64,000 bases of DNA from Sacculina carcini (GCA_916048095.2 OU696589.1:1403001-1467000), one strand, 5' to 3'; positions 38,868 to 47,370 are shown, counted from the stretch's first letter. Notes: generated by a model from the sequence alone, not told the origin. Program-made: numbers and translations.

Positions 38868-39330
38868 TCCACGTTTTGTGATTTTGACTTTTTCAGAGAA
38901 TTACATCGAACCCACTCACTACTTCCGGAAGGACAATCACTTGCGCATGCAATTCTTCACCATTGACCACGATACACGTTTAACACGTACCTAAACACAA
39001 AATTTCACTTCCGTCTACTGTGACGACACGCTTTGGCTCCTTAATAAATGCCAAGCCACATTTTGCAGACACAATACTTTTTGAACACCCGGTGTCGATC
39101 ATAGCCGTCACTGTTCGTCCACATATTCGTACCTTCGCACTCATTAGACCCCCGCGTTGCGCCTCCACTGTACAGAGGGGGAGCTTCTTGGCGCTGAAGC
39201 CCCCCCCCCCCCTACATCGTTTCCCTTTGCGCACTTTGCTGCAACATGTCCTATCTGACCGCAATTGAAGCACACTATCGCAGAACGTCTGCAATGTCGC
39301 GCCATATGGGCACCTCCGCAGTTGAAGCAT
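38868..39330 (-). pseudogene. GYP6 protease region, different frame
   Basis: The frame 39330-38980 contains VTAMIDTGCSKSIVS, the D-T-G active-site loop, in a frame different from gag and pol. It is entered across a run of about 13 G (plus strand C, 39199-39212), so either the run is a mutation hotspot that slipped or it is a site of frameshifting. A stop at 38980-38982 and another before 38880 end it. A short stretch with VVNGEELHAQVIVLPEV follows that stop. Confidence 0.75.
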
Positions 39331-39953
39331 CGTCCGTTGACGTTCGGACGACGTTCGACTGAACGTCGAATGGCAGCTGCTCCAGCCACGGTGTGATCAG
39401 CTGAATCATCACCGGCCGCTACATATGCCGCCATGGTTCCAGAACTAGCTGAAGCATCTGCCCGTGTCAATATACGAGCCCTCGAGATCAGACGACTCAT
39501 AGTTACTGTCTGCATATCGTCTTCCTGTAGTCCTGCCGAAACTCGGTCCGGAAACCCACTAATGAACGCCAACTTCACCGAGAGTTCCAATCCCTGACTG
39601 ACAAAACCGCACAAGCCAGCGAGTCGTCTAAGCTCATTTGCGTACACATCCACTTGCTCTCCTTGCCACTTCTTCTTCGTCAGCATGGCAAATGATTCAA
39701 CTGGATTGGGGGAAAACGCTTCTCGCAGTTTGGATTTGATCAAATCGTACCTTGACTGCGCCCCTTCATTGAGCTCGAGGTAGAGTGACAATGCTCCTCC
39801 TTCCAGAAATAGTGGCACAAACGCATGCAGCTCAGTCACTCCTGTCAGCTTGGCCACAAGTTCTGCCTTCTTAAACCATGCGACTACGTCGCCAGTACCG
39901 TCAAAATTCTTCATCATTGTTGTAGCCGAAATAGCTTGTGGTTTGATGTCCAT
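39144..39953 (-). CDS. GYP6 Gag
   Basis: The ATG at 39951-39953 is inside the 5' LTR; the first five codons (MDIKP) are LTR, then QAISAT spans the junction. Capsid-like part: VVAWFKKAELVAKL, ELNEGAQSRYDLIKSKL, LTKKKWQGEQVDVYANELR and ALSVKLAFISGFP-like helices, as in arthropod-type gypsy Gag. Two CCHC knuckles, CFNCGGAHMARHC and CFNCGQIGHVAAKC, precede a Gly-rich run encoded by poly-G. Beyond the run this frame ends after about 17 codons, while protease is in the other frame. Confidence 0.88.
   Translation of the reverse strand: MDIKPQAISATTMMKNFDGTGDVVAWFKKAELVAKLTGVTELHAFVPLFLEGGALSLYLELNEGAQSRYDLIKSKLREAFSPNPVESFAMLTKKKWQGEQVDVYANELRRLAGLCGFVSQGLELSVKLAFISGFPDRVSAGLQEDDMQTVTMSRLISRARILTRADASASSGTMAAYVAAGDDSADHTVAGAAAIRRSVERRPNVNGRCFNCGGAHMARHCRRSAIVCFNCGQIGHVAAKCAKGNDVGGGGASAPRSSPSVQWRRNAGV
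39925..39936 (-). other. GYP6 putative primer site complementary to the tRNA-Phe 5' end
   Basis: Plus strand GCCGAAATAGCT directly before the LTR (39937). Same 12 bases at the same spot as in GYP5. Overlaps gag codons. See the finding on both elements. Confidence 0.6.
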
Positions 39954-40458
39954 TTTTACACCACGAAAACAAAACTACCTTGTAAAATGATGAACTCTAT
40001 TGATGACGACAACAAATATGATTTAACAACAACAAGATGAAAACTCACACATACACAGTAGAGCAATAATCTCTCTCTAGGCTGGCATAAATTATAACCA
40101 CACAAACAGCACACAGAAGACTACACCGACCAGTCCACACATAACAACACAACGCACGATGAGCACTACCACACCACTCCCGTCATTCCATACCAGCCGC
40201 TAACACCAGTACACGCTGCATACAAACATACAAACACGAAGTAGAATCACACGCATGAATACAGTGACGCACATACACACACACACATACACACACACAC
40301 ACACACACAAGTCTACGCTCAGTCACACACAGGTACACACACAAGTGTACGCTCGCAAGCGCACACGCTCTCCTACACTCTCGCTCAACTCAGCAAACGC
40401 ATTCACACCCCCATTCATTCCTTCGCACAGCGTTCAATTTCTGACCAACAATACCACA
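39937..40458 (-). repeat. GYP6 5' LTR
   Basis: 522 bp with the same ends as the 3' LTR; followed by ATAAT (40459-40463). Contains the gag ATG 17 bases from its end. Confidence 0.95.
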
Positions 40459-40463
40459 ATAAT

Positions 40464-40531
40464 ACACAGAGAAAGGAACACTCAAATAAATAATAATAAT
40501 GCAAAGGGCTGAATGCGGCGCGGTCGCTACA
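40464..40531 (-). repeat. GYP7 5' LTR, second part
   Basis: Matches 32825-32892 (ACACAGAGAAAG ... GCAAAGGGCTG). Ends GCTACA, followed by the target CTAT at 40532-40535. Confidence 0.85.
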
Positions 40532-40590
40532 CTATCACCTCAATCACCACTATCACCTCGTTTACAAGGTAAGTTTACTCAAGGCACCGT
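40532..40590 (+). pseudogene. Tc1-like transposase, small middle piece
   Basis: Short stretch between GYP7 and the first LINE-C copy. In the frame of the W-S-D-E block it continues with a His/Leu/Tyr-rich stretch up to CTCAAGGCACCGT. That stretch would be followed by 43266 (AAACATCCATAAT), which gives the S-I-M-V-W-G-A-F region of Tc1. Confidence 0.6.
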
Positions 40591-40681
40591 CTGTATCTGA
40601 GCCTAACCTCAGGTTAGGCTCGGATATTGCCCAGGTTAGTAACCTGTGCTATATGCAGTAACCAATAAGAACAACAACAAT
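40591..40681 (+). mobile_element. LINE-C tail-only copy 1
   Basis: About 90 bp with GAGCCTAACC, GCTATATGCAGT and an (AAC)n tail, the 3' end of LINE-C. Flanked by AAGGCACCGT at 40581-40590 and 40682-40691. Confidence 0.75.
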
Positions 40682-40691
40682 AAGGCACCGT

Positions 40692-43184
40692 AAATAGTAC
40701 TCCGACGTTTTGTGAAAGCCGTTTGTTGTGACGATATTAATTGATGGTGTTGTATAAATTGTAGAAAACGGGGTAATATCAGGCGTTCATATAATTTGCA
40801 TGAACAGGAGGTCAGTTGTATATCATCAATATCAGTATATCAGTTGTATATCATCAATATCAGTATATTGTATATCAGTTGGACAACATCAATGTGTTAG
40901 TGTCTAGCATTCGAATCGGTGTCGCAAGAGAGCAACACACACTTTCAGTATTTATAGACCTCACTTCAGCTTTCAATCAAGTTTCGAAATCCGCACTACT
41001 TTCATTACTACTATCTAATGGACTCAAATGTCACTTATTTCATTTCATGCAAGGCTACCTTAGAAATAGAACATTCCAAATACGTACAACGATTATGTCC
41101 CGATCTTTCACACAAGAAAATGGTGGCGTTCAAGGCGGGGTACTCTCTCCAACCATTTTCAACGTAGCTGTGAACCAAATTACTTGAATAATTCCCCGCT
41201 CGATTAGTTGTTCACTTTATGCTGATGACATTGTACTGTAGGCTACCGGCACATATACACATACACTCGCTCAAGACATGCAAACAGCTTTGAATAAAGT
41301 ATTCAGCAAGTGTACAGAATTCGGCCTGAACATATCCTCATCAAAAACGTCTGCCACTCTTTTCAAAAAAATAGATCAAGACAACCTACAGACATATCCC
41401 ACTGTATAAACAACACCAGCATATCTTTCAAGAAGTACACAAAATATCTTGGCATGGTTCTTGATCCATAACTCTCGTTTCAGATGCACCCGTAACACGC
41501 TAGGACCAAATCGATCAGAATAATCAGCGTCCTAAAATGTCTTGTTCACCCAACATACGGTGCCGACACTAGCACTCTTATCCGTATTTACAACAGCCTC
41601 ATCAGACCAATTCTTGAATACGGCGCAACTACTTTCTCATATCTTCAACCATATAGGCTTACGTGTTTGAATACCATTCAAAATACCTGCCTAAGAATAT
41701 CATCAGGGGCTCTCCGTTCCTCTCCATTCAACAAACTGCACCAGACTCTAAAAATCTGGCCTCTGAATCTACGTAGACAACAACAGATCCTTACATACAC
41801 ACTGAAAGTAATGGAGGACACTTGTCATCCATGCCACCATCTACTTTCATCTCTCGTCTCAGTGCAAGATCTATCACAAAAATATATCAACAGACTATGC
41901 GGCCACATTCTCAACATGTCATACAGAGCTGCTTGTCGACTCATTCAATTTACGCATCCGTCTCCCACAGTGCTTCAGACAAACACTTCTACACCAGACA
42001 TGCCACAAACCATTGTATATATTACACAACACCGACAAGAACATTGTTTATTCTCCATCCAACAAAACTTCTATGAATTCAAATCACATCACATGGAACA
42101 TATTTTCTTCTACACGGATGGCTCTGTCCAACACAACAAAACTTGCTGTGCCATAATATCACCATCTCTCTCCATCAAACAACTCTTTCGGTTATCTGAG
42201 CACTCGTCCATCTATACAGCTGAACAATTTGCTATCTATAAAGCGCTTCAAGCCATCGAAGAATACGGAGTGCACCAAGCCGTTATTCTAACCGAATCTC
42301 AGTCTGCAGTTGAATCACTGACAGCGCCACGCAATGTTCTCGCTAATAAAACAAATACTATGTTGCAAAAGCTTCAAACAAACTCGCGGTCTGTAATTAT
42401 TGTATGTGTTCCCAGTCATTGTGGAATAGCTGGGAATGACCTTGCTGACTCAGCTGCCAAACGAGCACTGAGAATCGCCAATATCACCAATCCTCTTTTG
42501 CCTCAGATCTAAACTCCACTATACATTCACATATTAACCAATATAGAAAGAGATTGACTTCATCACTGGTAGCTCCAAACTCATACCAATTCCGTTATTT
42601 GAACAGTTCAGGCCTAACTCATACATCTACACACCGTCGCTTCCAAGTAATCCTACATAGACTGAGAATAGGGCACACATACATAACACACGGCCACCTT
42701 ATACAGAACACAGAACCGGCAGTTTGCACTTCGTGCAACCAAATAATCACCATAGAACACCTCCTACTACACTGCACAAAATATTGCACACATCGTGCAG
42801 TCAACTTTACTGGCCTTGCTCCGTCACTAACTTCCCTAACACCTGATAAACTCCTGTACGATCCTAACTGCTTCCCACACCTGCTTAAGTACCTCCAGGA
42901 CACCTCACTAGTTGATCTCATATGAATGACGCAATCTCACATCTGTATACTTTTGCATTACATTCACGAAATCTGTATTACATTCACGAAATCTATTACA
43001 TTCACGAAATTCACCAAATCTTTACATCATATGTCTGACGCCTGTCAACTGATGATCAGCCTATACGACCAACCTTCACTACACTGAAGAATCAAGACAC
43101 ATTGTCAAAGTGAATCACATCTGAGCTGCACTTGAGCCTACCCTGGCTGTGTGCTAAAATCACAACAACAACAACAACAACAAC
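40692..43184 (+). mobile_element. LINE-C: 5'-truncated I-type LINE with RNase H
   Basis: Plus-strand non-LTR element flanked by AAGGCACCGT (40682-40691 and 43185-43194). Starts within RT, so the endonuclease and ORF1 are missing. Ends in (CAA)n at 43163-43184. A TATATCATCAATATCAGT block is repeated near 40817-40870. The presence of RNase H after RT puts it with the I group of LINEs. Confidence 0.88.
40816..42925 (+). pseudogene. LINE-C reverse transcriptase, RNase H and C-terminus
   Basis: RT: LSVFIDLTSAFNQVSKSAL (motif A) and GGVQGGVLSPTIFNVAVNQI (motif B) in 40816-41187, then SLYADDIVL near 41213-41240 in another frame with stops. The frame 41667-42512 has the RNase H domain: FFYTDGSVQ (D), YTAEQFAIYKAL (E), ESQSAVESL (usual D replaced by E) and SHCGIAGNDLADSAAKRA (H and D). 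The last frame, 42554-42925, has LHRLRIGHTYITHGHL and CTSCNQIITIEHLLLHC, the Cys/His end common to these LINEs. At least three frameshifts. Not functional. Confidence 0.88.
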
Positions 43185-43194
43185 AAGGCACCGT

Positions 43195-43256
43195 AAATCT
43201 GCATTTGAGCCTATCCAGAGCTATATGCAGTATTCATCAACACTAACAACAAAAAC
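43195..43256 (+). mobile_element. LINE-C tail-only copy 2
   Basis: About 60 bp with TTTGAGCCTATCC, GCTATATGCAGT and an AAC-rich tail, between AAGGCACCGT (43185-43194) and AAGCACCGT (43257-43265, one G lost). Confidence 0.7.
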
Positions 43257-43265
43257 AAGCACCGT

Positions 43266-43930
43266 AAACATCCATAATATTTTATGGTTTGGGGCGCATT
43301 TGTGTGCTGTTGTTGTGATGAATATTGTGTTTGTATTGTGAGAGAGATAGCGTGAGTAAGTGTGTGCGTGTGTGTGTGTGTATGCGCGTGTGCTCTTGTC
43401 GCATTTTGTATGGCTAACAGTGCTTACTGTATGTGTGATTCGCGCTCGCTTCGTTTAGTTCACTAGATGTGCGTGCATCTGTGTGTGTATGCGTATGTTT
43501 GTGTGTGTAAGAGAGCGAATTTGATATGCGTAGAGGACGGTTGGTGGTGTGTGAGCTGTGCGTGAGAGCGTTGCGTGGTAGCTGTGTGATATAGTGTTCG
43601 TGCGGTGTGATTGTGATTGTGGTGTGTGTGATAGTGTTGCGTGGTTGTTTGCGTTTGGATATTTGTATACATTTTTTAATATTACAGCTGTCCATGGTGC
43701 TGGTCAATTAATTACATTACTAAAAATGTTACGATGAATGCTGAGAGTTATTTGGACTTGTTGAAACAAAATCCACAATGCTGTCACACAAAATGCAAGA
43801 CTGAAATTTTTATGCAAGATGGTGCCCCGTGTCACACATACAAATTGTCAAGACTTATTTAGTTTCTCTTTAGCTGGACCATATGAATGATTGGCTCGGT
43901 AATTCACCTGATATATACCTTATACCTTAT
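43266..43930 (+). pseudogene. Tc1-like transposase, second half
   Basis: ATGGTTTGGGGCGCATTT (MVWGAF) at about 43284-43301, then a GT-rich interruption, then from 43685: GAGQLITLLKNVTMNAESYL, EIFMQDGAPCHTYKL (second catalytic D, Q-D-G-A-P-C-H) and, near 43890, GNSPD-like residues of the third acidic block, after which the match stops. Together with 31967-32604 this is one transposase gene. Frames are broken by a stop after TYKLSRLI and by shifts. Confidence 0.85.
43327..43678. repeat. GT-rich insertion in the Tc1 gene, possibly a solo LTR
   Basis: About 350 bp rich in GTGTGT and GTGAGAG that interrupts the transposase, flanked by the direct repeat AATATT (43321-43326 and 43679-43684). Composition resembles the minus-strand LTRs of GYP5 and GYP6, but I see no clear match and no clean TG...CA ends. 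Confidence 0.4.
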
Positions 43931-44290
43931 AGACAGGGAGCAGAAGAGGAAGGACAAGCATTTCATAAGAGATCATGAGAAGTGGAAGTGTAAGTTGAAG
44001 TCCGTGGGCAAATGCTACTACACATCGCCAAGAAAGACGCACAAGAATAACTAAAAGATGAGTGGTCATGTGCACGACCAGTCCTACAACAGGTACTATA
44101 TCTTTCAGGAACCGACTTGCCGCAATGCGGATTAGTATGATCGCCAGCGCAGTGGCCACAAGTCACGGGCCGAGGGCTCGGGACGCTTTGTGACCAAGCC
44201 CAGAACAACGAGACAGGCGTACGACACAGAAGCGGTCATTTATAGGACATGATCGGAGCCCAATCAAGATTCGATCGCCGATGGCACCAA
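43931..44290 (-). pseudogene. fragment of a LINE-B-like ORF1 (zinc knuckle region)
   Basis: Minus strand reads SPRPVTCGHCAGDHTNPHC and a following CC pair, closely parallel to CGHCAGTNPSSQC ... CYTC in LINE-B ORF1 (20182-20556), with HDHSSFSYSCASF matching SHHSAFSLFCPSF. No other part of the LINE is found here. It marks the end of recognisable Tc1 sequence. Confidence 0.65.
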
Positions 44291-44573
44291 ATAGTGGTGT
44301 ATTTTATTTTTATCATACAGAATAATAGTTGTGACGTGACTGTGCATTTCTATGTTGTCTAAATTATATATCAGTTGGGTGCGATGTGTTCATGTAATTT
44401 GTATAGCTCTGCGTTGTCATATTGACGCTGCACGATGCTGTTAGAGGAAAAACGGGAGTTGTTAGCGCCAATGTGGAGAGGGAGGTGTGTGCATTTTTGG
44501 CCGTTGTCTGTTAATTGTTAATTCATATTGAATTAGTTGTTTCTGCCTATGTACCACAATAGAATTTACCAGC
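44291..44573 (+). other. upstream / 5' UTR of the INTS13-like gene
   Basis: No ORF or element recognised. AT-rich with no clear TATA box at a fixed distance. Presumed promoter and leader of the following gene. Confidence 0.35.
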
Positions 44574-44722
44574 ATGAATTTGCGGCGAGAGTCGTGCAAT
44601 AGAACCGTGGTCGTTCTGGACCGAACTGCTCAAATGAACGATTCCAGTGGCATCACCATAGACATGGATTCACTGTCCAAAAACCGCGCCCCGGGCATCA
44701 TTCCACTGGCACGCGTCACCAA
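44574..44722 (+). CDS. INTS13: INTS13/asunder-like, coding exon 1
   Basis: INTS13 (asunder) is a subunit of the Integrator complex, which processes snRNA 3' ends and terminates transcription in the nucleus. The ATG at 44574 (CCAGCATGAAT) opens a 49-codon exon containing VVVLDRTAQMN, MDSLSKNRAPGIIPLARVTK. It lines up with the N-terminus of known INTS13 (VFVVDH ... VKNRTQGIIPLAPISK, from memory). The exon ends ACCAA followed by the donor GTAAGA at 44723. The phase-2 junction gives Lys with exon 2. The only clear host protein-coding gene in the window. The rest of the gene, about 550 residues, is not seen, so it may lie beyond large introns or be lost. Confidence 0.8.
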
Positions 44723-45076
44723 GTAAGATTCGATATTATATTATTTTACTGTTGTTATTATTTATAATATATATATTTACGCATGCTACGTCAACTCTGC
44801 ACTTATGTCTTATGATATTCGTGGGGTGTATCTAGTGTTTTGACGTTAAATTTCATTCTTATTTCGTTATTTTGCTGCCCAAGTTATGTTATATTCATTG
44901 TATTTCTGGTTATTATGTGCTCTGGTATATTTATGATTTATATTTATGTTTGTCTATTTATTTTTCTATTTGCCGGTATGTCATGTTTTTACAATTGTTT
45001 GTATATCATATTTGTATATTTTCGTGTCTATTTGTCTGTATGTCATGTTTGTCTATTTGTATGTCATGTTTGGCAG
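44723..45076 (+). other. intron 1 of the INTS13-like gene
   Basis: 354 bp, begins GTAAGATTCG, ends TTTGGCAG, T-rich throughout its second half. Splicing joins AA to G and restores the reading frame into SLWTC-like sequence. Confidence 0.8.
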
Positions 45077-45392
45077 GACTCTGTGGACGTGTGCCATTGA
45101 GTCTTGTCTCGAGTATTGTCGAATTGTGTGGGATATTCACGGCGCCGCGCAGTTGGTGCGCGTGGAGGTGGCTGGCGAGACGCGGCACGTGGCAGTCAAC
45201 TCGTGGACCCCGGCCTCGCAGCATCTCAGTCAGCTGACGACCGCACTGCCACGGGCCATGAGTGACACCGACCCGACGACTGGCACTCATCATTCAGACA
45301 AGAGCGAGGGAGGACTGCACACCACCCTCTCCGCCGCTATTCAGGTGGAAACACTTGCACGGCGGCGTCTACTGTGTTCCCATTTATTCTAA
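45077..45392 (+). CDS. INTS13: INTS13/asunder-like, coding exon 2
   Basis: Continues with TLWTCAIESCLEYCRIVWDI, matching SLWTCSVESSMEYCRIMYDI of vertebrate INTS13 (from memory), then VNSWTPASQHLSQLTTALP (family: LNSWTQEDQNLQELMAALA). The open frame runs to a stop at 45390-45392, but family proteins continue. The probable donor is CAG|GTGGAA at 45344/45345; alternatively VETLA (45345-45359) is still coding, as VETL occurs at that place in the family. Exon end uncertain. No later exon recognised before 64 kb. Confidence 0.75.
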
Positions 45393-45573
45393 CATTATTT
45401 TTAATAATGCTTATCTGGATTATATTAACTCTAATTAATTCATAATATTAATTCTGAATTATATGGAATAAATAATATTTATTTCAATCAATTTGTCAAT
45501 GGATTCGCTAATGGTATGCTGTTTCCATCTTCTTGCCAATGTGAATTCTTATTTTATTATTATTAAAATCAGT
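45393..45573 (+). other. AT-rich interval, no gene seen
   Basis: Strongly AT-rich, presumably intronic. Ends in a pyrimidine-rich stretch and TCAG at 45570-45573 that could be a splice acceptor. Confidence 0.4.
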
Positions 45574-45742
45574 GAATTCTGTGAAATGGGAAGATCGCGA
45601 ACGCTATGAATTGGAACACTGCAATCCTCATGCTCCTTTATCATCAACATACATAGACATGAGCATTAACATTATAAATGAAAAACACACTGAAAATGAA
45701 ATAAGGTGTAATGAAATCAGAGATGCTCACAGTCACCCTAAT
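45574..45742 (+). other. candidate exon or degraded coding fragment
   Basis: After an AG acceptor-like site, an open stretch reads SVKWEDRERYELEHCNPHA and then TYIDMSINIINEKHTENEI, hydrophilic and unlike simple repeat. I do not recognise it and it does not match INTS13 as I remember it. It is cut by the MITE at 45743. Could be part of a host gene or an unknown element. Confidence 0.3.
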
Positions 45743-45933
45743 CAGTGGTGGCACCAAGGGGATCTTGGAGGGATTGAAGCTCCCCTTAAAACACGCTAAG
45801 CCCTCCCTGAGCTGGCCCGAAAATTTTGACCATGCACATTTCGAGTGTAATTATTGATGTTTAACCACACCCCCGCATCTTTTTTCTTAACCCCCCTCAT
45901 CCTCCACCGAACAATATCCTGGTGCCGCTACTG
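45743..45933. mobile_element. small inverted-repeat element (MITE)
   Basis: 191 bp bounded by CAGTGGTGGCACCA and its imperfect reverse complement TGGTGCCGCTACTG. No coding capacity. Looks like a non-autonomous DNA transposon. Confidence 0.65.
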
Positions 45934-46717
45934 ATCCCAAGTGTATAACTGAAGCAGCGATGTAGCGAGATGTACAAAGTAGTGTAAGCATATTAAATTG
46001 AAATGTGTTCATACTCACATTGAGTCGGATACGCATGTATCGTGTAAGCACCAAATACACGCGAATATTAGCAGCGTTTATAGTAATCGTATGTATAACG
46101 ACCATGCGACAGAATCACCGTCTGATCATTCAAATGTTGCACGATCCGTGTGCATGCCATTTTATAAATTCGCAATCGCACATAAACACGCACGCACATA
46201 CAACACTGGCTGCACACGTGTTCGTTCATAGAATTTCGGCACACAAACACAGAAAGCAATACAAAATGCAAAATGTATCGTGTGTGCAATTACTGAGAGG
46301 CAGGATAACGCGCACACGACCACGTGGCTGCAATTGCGCACTGTATGTATGTGTGTGTTTAAGCGCGGTGTATGTGCATGTAATCTTAGCACACATGTAT
46401 ACAATACAACGTGCGCACGGTATGGGTAAATGGGAAACTGAGTGGGTAATTGCTGAGAATGCGCACACTCGGCGGCAAGCGCACATTATGTGTGTATGTG
46501 TATGCATGTATGCATGTGAGTAGGCATAAGTTTTCTGGCACATCGCGGCACCTATATGTGTAAGCGCCTAACTAAAGCGTAGTGTTTGGCGATAGACAGC
46601 GTTGCCTCCGCGTTCACCCAGCGCGCTCTTTCACTGAAAAATGGGTCCCTCCCAATTGGGAGAGCGCTCTTGACACTCACTATCGACGAGAAATAACGTT
46701 TCCGATTCTACACACGT
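45934..46717. other. no gene recognised; CA/GT-rich
   Basis: Contains GCACACGACCACGTGG, GTATGTGTGTG-type runs and CGCACACTCGGCGG. ORFs on both strands (up to 172 codons) are His/Thr- or Cys/Val-rich low-complexity readings. Could be an old LTR; no partner found. Confidence 0.4.
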
Positions 46718-46963
46718 TTATTTGCAACGCACACATTTCCAGCACTTGGGTTTGCAGATAACAAATTTGAGCTTCATGGTGTAAATACAATTGATGCTCT
46801 CATAAAGTATTTGCAGCCGAGTGTTGCACTGATCCGGAATGGAGACGCCGCTCATCATAGCGTTGCAAGTACACTCTTTAAAATTATCTAATGCATTCTC
46901 GCATTCACTCAATTGTTCCGTCGATAGGCCCACCGTCACCAATGTATCTCCAAGCAAATACAT
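46718..46963 (-). CDS. small Cys-rich ORF, possible last exon of a secreted protein
   Basis: 81 codons, minus strand. The second half of the protein is regular: LSTEQLSECENALDNFKECTCN, then QCNTRLQILYESINCIY, then ICKPKCWKCVRC at the end, nine cysteines in about 65 residues. The amphipathic helices with spaced cysteines look like a folded domain rather than random translation. The first codons (MYLLGD) may be intron, with an acceptor such as TTTAAG or TTGGAG just upstream. No signal peptide in this piece. Unrecognised; it could be a host exon or chance. AT-rich sequence around it fits an exon in non-coding DNA. Confidence 0.35.
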   Translation of the reverse strand: MYLLGDTLVTVGLSTEQLSECENALDNFKECTCNAMMSGVSIPDQCNTRLQILYESINCIYTMKLKFVICKPKCWKCVRCK

Positions 46964-47370
46964 TTTCTTAAATATTGACGCAAGTCATTGTGCGGGAGAG
47001 ATACGCGTACCTCAGCAAGCCAAACAAGACTGACACATAGGCGATTCGATGACAAAATGTGTGGGGGATTAGATGAAAATGAACATTTAAATTTACTTTG
47101 CTCGGGCTGTACAGCCTCATGTGTCGTCGGACAAGCACACATATATATACACACACTGTAAATCAGTTGCATAAGCTTATTGTAAGAGCAGTATATAGTA
47201 TTTAATATCAGCCATGTGTTGTGTATTCTGTGACCCTCTCCAATACGTCGTCCGTCCTTGTGACGCCATAGCGTGTAGGGTCGTGTAGGGCCGCCAGTCC
47301 GACGCTCTCCAGTTTCAGTGAGATGAACGAGGCACACCTCTGTGCTCATAAGCTTCAGTTTCTTCTCGTA
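46964..47370. other. no gene recognised
   Basis: Mixed sequence with TATATATACACACAC near 47140 and a CGTGTAGGG direct repeat near 47270-47285. Followed by integrase sequence of a gypsy element, so part may belong to that element. Confidence 0.35.

Larger units (their letters stand above)
35672..40458 (-). mobile_element. GYP6: LTR retrotransposon with gag starting in the LTR
   Basis: 4787-bp element on the minus strand, LTRs 39937-40458 (5', 522 bp) and 35672-36189 (3', 518 bp), nearly identical. Target duplication ATAAT at 35667-35671 and 40459-40463, inside the GYP7 5' LTR. Gag, protease and a long open pol follow. It is the youngest-looking element of the nest, as the innermost insertion. 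Confidence 0.96.
32605..40531 (-). mobile_element. GYP7: CsRn1-like LTR element, itself split by GYP6
   Basis: Minus-strand element with LTRs 32605-32892 (3') and 35443-35671 plus 40464-40531 (5', interrupted by GYP6). Target duplication CTAT. Contains gag, protease, most of RT and the last part of Pol; RNase H and integrase are deleted between about 33215 and 33180. Primer site at 35426-35441 is tRNA-Trp type with one mismatch. Confidence 0.88.

Noticed and set aside
45996..46523. Possible host exons in 172- and 105-codon ORFs
   Set aside because: His/Thr/Cys low-complexity readings of CA/GT-rich DNA on both strands, with no splice signals or family motifs.
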